Part shown: positions 16,206 to 23,660 of the stretch, piece by piece | How positions within the stretch are numbered: the stretch's first letter is position 1 | Layout of the letters: each line of letters starts with the position of its first letter | NCBI GenBank assembly: GCA_963974675.1 | Contig: CAXBDQ010000003.1 | Location: 60,649-124,648, forward strand | Reading direction: 5' to 3' | Length of the DNA stretch: 64,000 nucleotides | DNA from: Porticoccus sp963974675 | GTDB lineage: Bacteria > Pseudomonadota > Gammaproteobacteria > Pseudomonadales > Porticoccaceae | The notes under the pieces: model-generated | Seen by the model: only the letters and a program-made list of their open reading frames with translations | Databases searched by the model: none | Told to the model about the DNA's origin: nothing | Translations under genes and position numbers: made by a program

Positions 16206-17150
16206 ATGGCTGACACCCCTTCTGTTCTGGCTAGTTTGTCTACTGATGAATTTCTCCGTGAGTACTGGCAAAAAAAACCGCTGTTGATTCGTAATGCCTT
16301 CCCGGATTTTAAGTCACCGCTAACACCCGATGAATTGGCCGGCTTGTCCCTAGAAGAGGAAGTTGAATCACGAATTGTTATTGAACAAGGACAGTCTGGC
16401 CCCTGGGAACTTCAAACAGGTCCGTTTGAAGAATCTATCTTCGAGCAACTCCCAGAGAGTCACTGGACTTTGTTAGTTCAAGCCGCAGACCTATGGGTTC
16501 CCGAGGTTAAGGCATTACTGAACAAATTTGATTTTCTTCCCCCATGGCGACTTGATGACGTCATGGTGAGCTATGCACCTTATGGCGGAAGCGTCGGCCC
16601 ACACTTCGATTACTACGATGTGTTTTTGCTACAAGGTCTAGGCCAGCGACGCTGGCAAGTTGGCGGCAGCTGTGATCACAGCGCCCCTCGACAACCAGGC
16701 ACCCCATTAAGAATTTTAAGTGAATTCAACAAGGTTGAAGAATGGGTATTAAACCCGGGCGACATGCTCTATATACCGCCCCAAATTGCCCATTGGGGCG
16801 TCGCTGAAAATGATTGCCTCACCTACTCCATCGGTTTTCGTTCACCCTCAATAGCCGATATGCTTGGAGACTTGGCCACGGAATTGATGGCACAAGATCA
16901 TACTGGTTATTTTCGTGATCCACCCTTAACCCCGGCAATGGCGACAGAATCTATTCACCCCTTATTTATTCAACAAGTGAAGTCCATGTTGAGTGAATTA
17001 TTGGATGATGAAGCACTACTTGCTGATTGGTTTGCTCGTTATATGACATCACCTAAATACCCCGAATTTACTGAAGAAACGGGTGAAAACAGAACCGCTG
17101 TAGTTGCTGGTAATGCATACCTTAATGGTGAGAAGACTTTAGGTCTCTAA
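16206..17150 (+). CDS. roxA: Ribosomal protein uL16 (L16) arginine 3-hydroxylase RoxA
   Basis: A JmjC-type cupin oxygenase using Fe(II) and 2-oxoglutarate; E. coli RoxA (YcfD) hydroxylates an Arg of L16. The metal-binding triad is visible: His133 and Asp135 (GPHFDYYDVF) and His196 (PQIAHWGV). The opening FLREYWQKKPLLIRNAFP is a family hallmark. The protein has 314 residues. It follows purB after 70 bases. Its 3' end overlaps that of convergent ggt by 29 bases. Confidence 0.92.
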   Translation: MADTPSVLASLSTDEFLREYWQKKPLLIRNAFPDFKSPLTPDELAGLSLEEEVESRIVIEQGQSGPWELQTGPFEESIFEQLPESHWTLLVQAADLWVPEVKALLNKFDFLPPWRLDDVMVSYAPYGGSVGPHFDYYDVFLLQGLGQRRWQVGGSCDHSAPRQPGTPLRILSEFNKVEEWVLNPGDMLYIPPQIAHWGVAENDCLTYSIGFRSPSIADMLGDLATELMAQDHTGYFRDPPLTPAMATESIHPLFIQQVKSMLSELLDDEALLADWFARYMTSPKYPEFTEETGENRTAVVAGNAYLNGEKTLGL

Positions 17151-18933
17151 GTATAACCTCGCTAGGGACAGCCGCACCGCCAGGCCAACGAGAATCTGTC
17201 ACACCAGACAATGCTCCATCTTCGCCACCTGTTATCGCCTGTACCCGTCCCATGACGCGGGGACTACTCGAAATATTGTGCCCCATGGTTTCAAGAATTT
17301 TAATGGTGTCTGACGCAATACCCGGTTCTACCAGTACGTCATCAGGTAACCACTGATGATGGATTCGAGGTGCAGCTGTTGCCTCAGCGATGTTCATACC
17401 AAATTCAAGTCGATTAAGAATGTTTTGTAATACCACCGTAATGATAGTGCTGCCACCAGGACTACCCGTTGCCATGATCGGTTGCAATCCGGAATCACTC
17501 TTTTTAAAGATAATAGTAGGCGTCATAGATGATAACGGGCGCTTGCGAGGTTCGATGGCGTTTGCTTTGTTGCCTACCAGCCCATAGGCATTGGGAACAC
17601 CGGGTTTCGCTGAGAAATCATCCATTTCGTTGTTGAGTAAAAAACCTGCATTTTCTACAGAAATGCCACTGCCGTAAGAAAAATTAAGGGTATAAGTATT
17701 GCTGACGACATTGCCCTGACTATCCCAAACCGAAAAGTGGGTTGTCTGAGGGCTTTCTTCGGGCAATGTTCGTAAGTGTGAAAGTGCAGGTTTAATTTCA
17801 GATGACAGGGACGCTTTCCGTAAGTCTATGTCTTCCCGCAATCGTTTGGCATAGGCCTTATCTGTTAACGCTTTAACGGGCACAGGATAAAAGTCGGGAT
17901 CACCCAAATATTCACTTCGGTCGGCATAGGCTCGGCGCATGGTTTCTATCAGTCGATGCAAATAAGCGGCACTATTGTGTCCAAGACTGTCTAGCTTCCA
18001 CCCTTCTAAAATATTTAGCATTTGAACTAAATGAACGCCCCCGGACGAAGGTGGAGGCATAGATGCAACGGTATATCCTCGGTAATCACCCATGATGGGT
18101 TGTCGTTCCACCACTTTATAACTTGCCAAGTCATCATGGGTAATAATTCCGTTACCACGGGCCATCTCTTCCACAATAAGGTCTGCCACCTCCCCCTCAT
18201 AGAAACCACCAACACCTTGTGCCGCTATTTTTTCTAGGGTTTTAGCCAAATCTGGCTGTATCCATAGATCACCAGGCTGAAGGGCACTGCCATCGGATCT
18301 AAAAAAATACCGAGCAGACGCCTTATCAACTTTTAACCTTGAGGTTGCTCTCTTTAAGGAATAAGACAAGGGTCCACCGACGGTGAAACCGGCACGAGCT
18401 AATGTAATCGCTGGTTCAATAACCTGCGGTAAGGACATGGTGCCATACTCTTCCAGAGCATGAATTAGACCTGCAACCGTACCAGGCACACCCGCTGAGC
18501 GACGGCTGAATCTGGCAAGGTTAGTATCCACATCACCCTGCCCATCAAGAAACAATGTTTTGTCAGCAGAGGCTGGAGCCATTTCGCGATAATCTATCGC
18601 TACTGTTTTATGGCTTTCGGCAAGGTATACCATCATAAAACCGCCGCCACCGAGATTTCCTGCCTGTGGAAGGGTAACGGCAAGGGCGAAACCTGTCGCC
18701 ACAGCAGCATCAATGGCGTTACCACCCTTGGACAAAATATCAGCGCCCACCCTACTGGCGATAGCTTCTTGTGAAACCACCATGCCCGCTTCAGAGGGAA
18801 TAGGATGGAACCGGGCAGATCGATCAAAAATGGCGGGCTGTTGATCACCTACAGCCGACAATGAATTGTCGGCCAATAACAAGGGCGATTGAAAAAAAAC
18901 GAGAACAAAAAGGCAGTAAAGAATTTTTTTCAA
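17122..18933 (-). CDS. ggt: Gamma-glutamyltranspeptidase (glutathione hydrolase), exported
   Basis: Periplasmic enzyme that cleaves the gamma-glutamyl bond of glutathione and related peptides. The 603-residue precursor has a signal peptide (KKILYCLFVLVFFQSPLLLA), a large-subunit region with GGNAIDAAVATGFALAVTLP and GNLGGGGFM, and the autoprocessing site at Thr397 in PQTTHFSVWD; self-cleavage there would expose the Thr nucleophile of the small subunit. GSPGGSTIITVVLQ near the C terminus is also diagnostic. The upstream region holds 15-bp tandem repeats. Confidence 0.95.
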   Translation of the reverse strand: MKKILYCLFVLVFFQSPLLLADNSLSAVGDQQPAIFDRSARFHPIPSEAGMVVSQEAIASRVGADILSKGGNAIDAAVATGFALAVTLPQAGNLGGGGFMMVYLAESHKTVAIDYREMAPASADKTLFLDGQGDVDTNLARFSRRSAGVPGTVAGLIHALEEYGTMSLPQVIEPAITLARAGFTVGGPLSYSLKRATSRLKVDKASARYFFRSDGSALQPGDLWIQPDLAKTLEKIAAQGVGGFYEGEVADLIVEEMARGNGIITHDDLASYKVVERQPIMGDYRGYTVASMPPPSSGGVHLVQMLNILEGWKLDSLGHNSAAYLHRLIETMRRAYADRSEYLGDPDFYPVPVKALTDKAYAKRLREDIDLRKASLSSEIKPALSHLRTLPEESPQTTHFSVWDSQGNVVSNTYTLNFSYGSGISVENAGFLLNNEMDDFSAKPGVPNAYGLVGNKANAIEPRKRPLSSMTPTIIFKKSDSGLQPIMATGSPGGSTIITVVLQNILNRLEFGMNIAEATAAPRIHHQWLPDDVLVEPGIASDTIKILETMGHNISSSPRVMGRVQAITGGEDGALSGVTDSRWPGGAAVPSEVILRDLKSSHH

Positions 18934-18952
18934 ATGACCGCTCCGTTATTTA

Positions 18953-19012
18953 TGTAAGAGTACGCGAGGTAATGGTATCTAAGGTAATAGTACCTAAGGT
19001 AGGAATAACTAA
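18953..19012. repeat. 15-bp tandem repeats between ggt and the acetyltransferase gene
   Basis: Three adjacent 15-base units: GGTAATGGTATCTAA (18968), GGTAATAGTACCTAA (18983) and GGTAGGAATAACTAA (18998). A fourth, weaker unit is at 18953 (10 of 15 matches). They start about 20 bases upstream of the ggt start codon, in the divergent region, so they may be binding sites that control ggt or the neighbouring gene, or a slippage-prone array. Confidence 0.6.
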
Positions 19013-19192
19013 AAGGAAATTTTTGCAGACTCTACCTCTGCATAAAAGTATTTTATACCGCTATAGTAAAGATATGGGTATAGGTGAAACCTTGAGCCTA
19101 GACAAATCATGGCCATGAACTGGTAATAAGACCGTTCTACGACCAAGGCCGTACGCTAGACCTCCGTCGTGAACAATAAAAAGAGGGGCAAG

Positions 19193-20164
19193 ATGGAAAC
19201 GGTAGATTATTTTCCTATTGATGTTAAACAAACCAGCTGGCAGAACTCCCGTGAACTCTTGACTGACATACGACACAAAGTGTTTGTGGAAGAACAGCAT
19301 GTGCCTTTGAGTGAGGAAATTGATGAAGATGACCCCCAGGCGATTCACTGGTTGGCCTATGGTCCAGATGATAAGGCAATGGCGACAGGACGCCTGTTAA
19401 GTAACGGTCAAATAGGCCGGATGGCTGTACTTAAGGAGTTTCGTGACCGTGGTGTAGGCTCTGCCTTAATGAGAAATATTATCCGATACGCTAATCGGGA
19501 AAATATGAAGCAACTACACCTTAATAGCCAAAGCAAGGCTGTTCCTTTTTATGAGGGGTTTGGTTTTGTCGAACAAGGAGAGTCCTTAATGGATGCTGGA
19601 ATTCTCCATAAATATATGCTGCTTAATTTACATGATGAGCAAGACAAATTACCCCTGGTGGCTTTACCTGAAATAACAAAAGATGAACGAAAAAGAATGA
19701 GTATTGATGGTATTGATGCATTCCTTGATCAGGCCGAGATACTGATCAAACGAGCACATAGAGAAATCCGGATATTTAGCTATAGGTTAGAACCAGCCCT
19801 ATATAGTACTGACCAACTTTGTGATGCCATTTATGCCTTTGCCACCAGCCACCCTCTCGCTCGGGTTAATATCTTAGCTAAAGACATCAAATCTGTGATC
19901 AATCATCCCAACAAGCTACATGAACTCTGTCAGCGATTACCTAGTCGAATTTCAATCAAAAAGTTTCAAAGTAGAGAGCAATGCCTACATTCAGAGTTTT
20001 TGATCGTTGACAGGTCTGGCATTCTTTACAAACAAGAACCCGAGCGATTTGTTGGTTATGTGACTCAATATGCACCAATGGAAGCTTCTGCACTTAAAGA
20101 TGAGTTTGATGAGCTATGGCATCAGGGGAAAGTTGACCCGGAATTAAAACGACTACATATATAG
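19193..20164 (+). CDS. GNAT acetyltransferase fused to a degenerate phospholipase-D-like domain
   Basis: Residues 1-145 form a GNAT domain: RHKVFVEEQHVPLSEEIDED, then the acetyl-CoA-binding stretch GRMAVLKEFRDRGVGSALM and SQSKAVPFYEGFGF. Residues about 165-323 are a second domain resembling the C-terminal part of PLD-like proteins; HSEFLIVD (about 270) matches the HxKxxxxD pattern except that Lys is replaced by Glu, so phosphodiesterase activity is doubtful. I start at ATG 19193 because AGAGGGG lies upstream; a GTG at 19169 would add 8 residues. The substrate is unknown. Confidence 0.8.
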   Translation: METVDYFPIDVKQTSWQNSRELLTDIRHKVFVEEQHVPLSEEIDEDDPQAIHWLAYGPDDKAMATGRLLSNGQIGRMAVLKEFRDRGVGSALMRNIIRYANRENMKQLHLNSQSKAVPFYEGFGFVEQGESLMDAGILHKYMLLNLHDEQDKLPLVALPEITKDERKRMSIDGIDAFLDQAEILIKRAHREIRIFSYRLEPALYSTDQLCDAIYAFATSHPLARVNILAKDIKSVINHPNKLHELCQRLPSRISIKKFQSREQCLHSEFLIVDRSGILYKQEPERFVGYVTQYAPMEASALKDEFDELWHQGKVDPELKRLHI

Positions 20165-20210
20165 CTCATACAACCCAAGTCCAAAAAATATCGTCTAAAA
20201 TTAGCCTACA

Positions 20211-20244
20211 AAAAAACCGGGGTTGTTACCAACACCGGTTTTTT
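20211..20244. terminator. Bidirectional intrinsic terminator
   Basis: A strong hairpin with arms AAAAAACCGGGGTTG and CAACACCGGTTTTTT (one mismatch) and a 4-base loop, bounded by an A-run and a T-run. It lies between the convergent acetyltransferase gene and glcB and should stop transcription from both sides. Confidence 0.85.
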
Positions 20245-20271
20245 AATAAACAATTTAAATATAAACCAAAC

Positions 20272-22452
20272 TTATGACGCTAATTTAGCCTTCTGACGAT
20301 AAGCATGTAACAGAGGCTCAGTATATCCGCTGGGCTGCTCAGCTCCTTTAATGACTAAGTCGCGTGCAGCAGCAAAGGCAATACTTTGATCAAAATTTGG
20401 CGCCATATTACGGTACATGGGATCACCGGAATTTTGACCATCCACCACAGCAGCCATACGCTTCATGGTTTCCATAACTTGCTCTTCAGAACAAATTCCA
20501 TGACGAAGCCAATTGGCTATATGCTGACTGGAAATACGCAGAGTTGCCCTATCTTCCATCAAACCAACATTGTTGATATCGGGAACCTTAGAGCAGCCTA
20601 CGCCTTGTTCTACCCAGCGCACAACATAGCCGAGGATTCCCTGAGCATTGTTATCCAATTCTTTTTGAATATCTTCAGCACTCAATTCACCCACAAGTAA
20701 AGGAATTGTCAGAATATCATCTACCTTGGCAGGCGAACGGGTAGACAACTCCTGTTGACGGGAAAATACATCTACTTGATGGTAATGCAGCGCATGTAAC
20801 GTTGCGGCAGTTGGTGACGGAACCCACGCAGTATTTGCACCCGCCATAGGATGGCCAATTTTTGCTTCCATCATATCGGCCATATTCTCGGGAATAGGCC
20901 ACATGCCTTTACCAATCTGAGCCTTACCTTTCAGACCACAAAGCAGCCCCACGTCAACGTTTTGGTCTTCATAAGCAGTAATCCACTTCATGGTTTTTAA
21001 CTGACCTTTAGGCGCAAAGGGTCCAGCTTCCATACTGGTATGAATTTCATCGCCGGTACGATCTAGGAATCCTGTATTGATAAAGACTACGCGCTCACTG
21101 GCTGCTCGGATACACTCTTTAAGGTTGACAGAAGTGCGACGTTCTTCATCCATAATGCCCACTTTTAAAGTATTCCTGTCAAGGCCCAACGCATCCTCGA
21201 CAGCACCAAACAAGGCATTGGTGAAAGCAACTTCATCCGGACCGTGCATTTTTGGCTTAACGATATAAATACTACCCGTTTTACTGTTTCTGTATTTACC
21301 GTTGCCCTTGATATCGTGAATAGATATCAAGCTAGTCATCATGGCATCCATGATGCCCTCAGGAACTTCATTGCCCTCAGCATCAAGAATTGCAGGGTTA
21401 GTCATCAGATGGCCAACATTACGGACGAACAACAAGCTGCGGCCAGGAAGTATCAGGGTGCCGCCATCAGGCGTATTGTAGGTGCGATCAGGGTTCATTT
21501 TACGGACAATGGTCTTGCCACCCTTCTCGAGAGTTTCCTCAAGGTCCCCTTTCATTAATCCCAGCCAGTTTTGGTAAATCAACGCCTTATCTTCAGCGTC
21601 CACTGCAGCGACAGAATCCTCACAATCCATAATGGTGGTCAAAGCCGCTTCCATCAGAATATCCTTGATTCCCGCAGGGTCATCTGCACCAATTTGTGTG
21701 TTATGATCTATTTGAAGTTCAAAGTGTAACCTATTGTTTTTAAACAAAATAGATTCAGGGTTTTCAGCAGATCCCTGATAGCCAGCAAGCTGCGACGGAT
21801 CTGCCAAAGCAATTTCATCACCATTACTTAAAATAGCCTTAAGGTTGCCACCAGAAATAGCATATTCTTTTGCATCTCGGTGTGAACCAGAGGCCAAGGG
21901 TACGGATTGATCAAGGAACTTTCTACCATATTCAATCGCCTTCGCTCCACGCACAGGGTTATAGCCAGCGGTTTTTTCCGCGCCATCAGTTTCTGGAAGC
22001 ACGTCAGTACCGTAAAGTGCATCATACAAACTACCCCATCGAGAGTTTGCAGCATTCAGAGCAAAACGAGCATTCATGACCGGCACAACCAATTGTGGAC
22101 CCGCTTGTGAAGTAATTTCCGGATCCACGTTTTCTGTCGTGATAGAAAAATCATCGCCTACAGGAACTAGGTAGCCAATCTCTTGCAAGAAAGCTTTGTA
22201 GGATTTTTGATCTACGGGTTGTCCTGAGTGCTGCTGGTGCCAAGCATCGATTTGAGCCTGAAGACTATCGCGTTTAGCAAGGAGTTCGCGATTTACCGGT
22301 GCGAAAGTAGAGATCACAGAAGCAAATGATTGCCAGAAGGCCTCTTTATCTACACCCGTTCCAGGAATGATATCTTTTTCTACTAAGTCATAAATCGAGC
22401 GGGCGACCTGTAGTCCACTTACTTCAACGCGTTCAGTCATAGGCTGAGTCAT
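20272..22452 (-). CDS. glcB: Malate synthase G
   Basis: Condenses glyoxylate with acetyl-CoA to malate, the second step of the glyoxylate shunt. It is the large monomeric G isoform. I start at ATG 22452 (MTQPMTERVEVSGLQ), preceded by AAAGG; an upstream ATG in frame adds 20 nonconserved residues. The protein is then 726 residues, close to E. coli GlcB. Motifs include MEDSVAAVDAED-type text (DCEDSVAAVD), SIYIVKPKMHGPDEVAF with the catalytic Arg region following (GIMDEERRTSVNL), and TPSPTAATLHALHYHQ-type C-terminal text. It shares an upstream element with aceA. Confidence 0.95.
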   Translation of the reverse strand: MTQPMTERVEVSGLQVARSIYDLVEKDIIPGTGVDKEAFWQSFASVISTFAPVNRELLAKRDSLQAQIDAWHQQHSGQPVDQKSYKAFLQEIGYLVPVGDDFSITTENVDPEITSQAGPQLVVPVMNARFALNAANSRWGSLYDALYGTDVLPETDGAEKTAGYNPVRGAKAIEYGRKFLDQSVPLASGSHRDAKEYAISGGNLKAILSNGDEIALADPSQLAGYQGSAENPESILFKNNRLHFELQIDHNTQIGADDPAGIKDILMEAALTTIMDCEDSVAAVDAEDKALIYQNWLGLMKGDLEETLEKGGKTIVRKMNPDRTYNTPDGGTLILPGRSLLFVRNVGHLMTNPAILDAEGNEVPEGIMDAMMTSLISIHDIKGNGKYRNSKTGSIYIVKPKMHGPDEVAFTNALFGAVEDALGLDRNTLKVGIMDEERRTSVNLKECIRAASERVVFINTGFLDRTGDEIHTSMEAGPFAPKGQLKTMKWITAYEDQNVDVGLLCGLKGKAQIGKGMWPIPENMADMMEAKIGHPMAGANTAWVPSPTAATLHALHYHQVDVFSRQQELSTRSPAKVDDILTIPLLVGELSAEDIQKELDNNAQGILGYVVRWVEQGVGCSKVPDINNVGLMEDRATLRISSQHIANWLRHGICSEEQVMETMKRMAAVVDGQNSGDPMYRNMAPNFDQSIAFAAARDLVIKGAEQPSGYTEPLLHAYRQKAKLAS

Positions 22453-22510
22453 GATAGTGCCTTTATAGTAGGAGCCATTAAAAAGTCTGATTGTAGGTAA
22501 ACCATTGAGC

Positions 22511-22535
22511 ATTTAGCAATTTTATAGACTTTATT
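22511..22535 (-). promoter_or_regulatory. Element shared with the aceA upstream region (glcB copy)
   Basis: Read on the minus strand, this 25-base stretch begins AATAAAGTCTATA and ends GCTAAAT. It matches the 25 bases at 23567-23591 upstream of aceA at 22 positions, in the same orientation relative to the downstream gene. It lies 59-83 bases upstream of the glcB start. The likely role is a binding site for a common regulator, with the neighbouring LysR protein as first candidate (inference). Confidence 0.7.
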
Positions 22536-22556
22536 TTCGCTATTTTCCCTATGAAT

Positions 22557-22582
22557 AAAAGCCTGGGAGTCCAGGCTTTTTT
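22557..22582 (-). terminator. Intrinsic terminator of the LysR gene
   Basis: Hairpin GCCTGG-GAGT-CCAGGC flanked by AAAA and TTTTTT, 21 bases after the LysR stop on the minus strand. It separates the regulator transcript from glcB, which must therefore have its own promoter in 22453-22556. The flanking A and T runs would also let it work in the other direction. Confidence 0.8.
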
Positions 22583-22602
22583 ATCAAATGATTAGTATGG
22601 GA

Positions 22603-23541
22603 TTAATCGAGCGTGCTTGCGACATCAGCAATCAGACGTCGCATCCACTGGTGGGCGGGATTGTGTTGCAATAAAGGGCTCCATGCCATTTTTAACTCAA
22701 TTTCGGGGATATCAAAAGGTGGCTTTAAAATCACCACATTGGGGTTATCTGAAAGTAATTCCGCCGCTTTTGTTGGGAGAGTAATAACAAGATCTCTTAA
22801 TTCGGCTAATCTCATTGCGGCCTGATAATGACGGGTAAACACACGTATGCGACGCTGCTTATCCAACTTGGCCAAGGCCTCATCGACCCATCCCAGCCGT
22901 TGACCGGCTCCTGGCTCCATACCTACACCAACACCCATACCTGTTTTATTGACCCAAACATGCCCTGACTCAAGGTAGTTATCCAGCGTAAAGGCCTCAT
23001 GTATTGGGTTATGAATACTTAAAAGACATGAAAAAGTATCTCGCCATATTGTCATTTGGTGGAATGACTGGGGCAGAACATCAAATCTATTGATAACGAG
23101 ATCTACTTTGCCCTGCTCAACATCCTGATAACTAATATCACTAGGAGTCAGCACATCCAAAGTTATATTGGGAGCCTCTAAACGTAATCTACGCATCAAA
23201 TGAGGGAGAAGAGTAGACTCAGTATAATCACTCACGGAAATTCGAAACACTCTGTCCGCTTCGGCAGCAGAAAATTCTTTCCTTGGCTCTACCGCTTTTT
23301 CAACCGATGCTAACACCTCACGTACAACTGGCTGTAGCTGTTCCGCTCTTTCTGTCGGCGTCATACCTTCACTGGTGCGAACTAATAAAGGATCATTAAA
23401 CAACTCACGTAATCGCCTCAGTCCATTACTCATAGCAGGTTGACTGATCCCTAGGCTTTCTGCAGCTCGAGTGACATTCCTCTCTTTCAGGAGTACATCA
23501 AGGTATACAAGCAAGTTTAAATCGACACTACGTATATTCAT
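22603..23541 (-). CDS. LysR-family transcriptional regulator next to glyoxylate shunt genes
   Basis: A 312-residue LysR-type regulator. The N-terminal winged helix-turn-helix is clear (DLNLLVYLDVLLKERNVTRAAESLGISQPAMS), in the NodD/LeuO-like style, followed by a substrate-binding domain from about residue 90. It sits between glcB (downstream, same strand) and aceA (divergent, 119 bases to the aceA start). LysR regulators commonly control a divergent neighbour, and the element shared by glcB and aceA makes control of the glyoxylate shunt plausible. In E. coli this job belongs to IclR, so a LysR here would be a different solution. Confidence 0.85.
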   Translation of the reverse strand: MNIRSVDLNLLVYLDVLLKERNVTRAAESLGISQPAMSNGLRRLRELFNDPLLVRTSEGMTPTERAEQLQPVVREVLASVEKAVEPRKEFSAAEADRVFRISVSDYTESTLLPHLMRRLRLEAPNITLDVLTPSDISYQDVEQGKVDLVINRFDVLPQSFHQMTIWRDTFSCLLSIHNPIHEAFTLDNYLESGHVWVNKTGMGVGVGMEPGAGQRLGWVDEALAKLDKQRRIRVFTRHYQAAMRLAELRDLVITLPTKAAELLSDNPNVVILKPPFDIPEIELKMAWSPLLQHNPAHQWMRRLIADVASTLD

Positions 23542-23566
23542 CTACATTCACACCACAAATACTGAC

Positions 23567-23591
23567 AATAAAGTCTATAGATTAGCTAAAT
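23567..23591 (+). promoter_or_regulatory. Element shared with the glcB upstream region (aceA copy)
   Basis: The partner of 22511-22535: AATAAAGTCTATA, then a 5-6 base core that differs at three positions, then GCTAAAT. It lies 70-94 bases upstream of the aceA start and 26-50 bases upstream of the divergent LysR start, a typical place for LysR-type activation and autoregulation. The inner TCTATAGA is a perfect palindrome in this copy only. Confidence 0.7.
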
Positions 23592-23612
23592 TTTGGTGGG
23601 ATGGCTAGAATT

Positions 23613-23633
23613 CGTTTTCGTACAAAACGTTTT
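23613..23633 (+). promoter_or_regulatory. Hairpin plus T-run in the aceA leader
   Basis: Arms CGTTTT and AAAACG with a 5-base loop are followed at once by TTTTTTT; the overlapping AAAACGTTTT is itself a palindrome. It ends about 28 bases before the aceA start. It could be an operator or a weak attenuator-like structure; the low GC content argues against an efficient terminator. Confidence 0.35.
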
Positions 23634-23660
23634 TTTGTTTTCAATCTGGAAGGACTGAAC

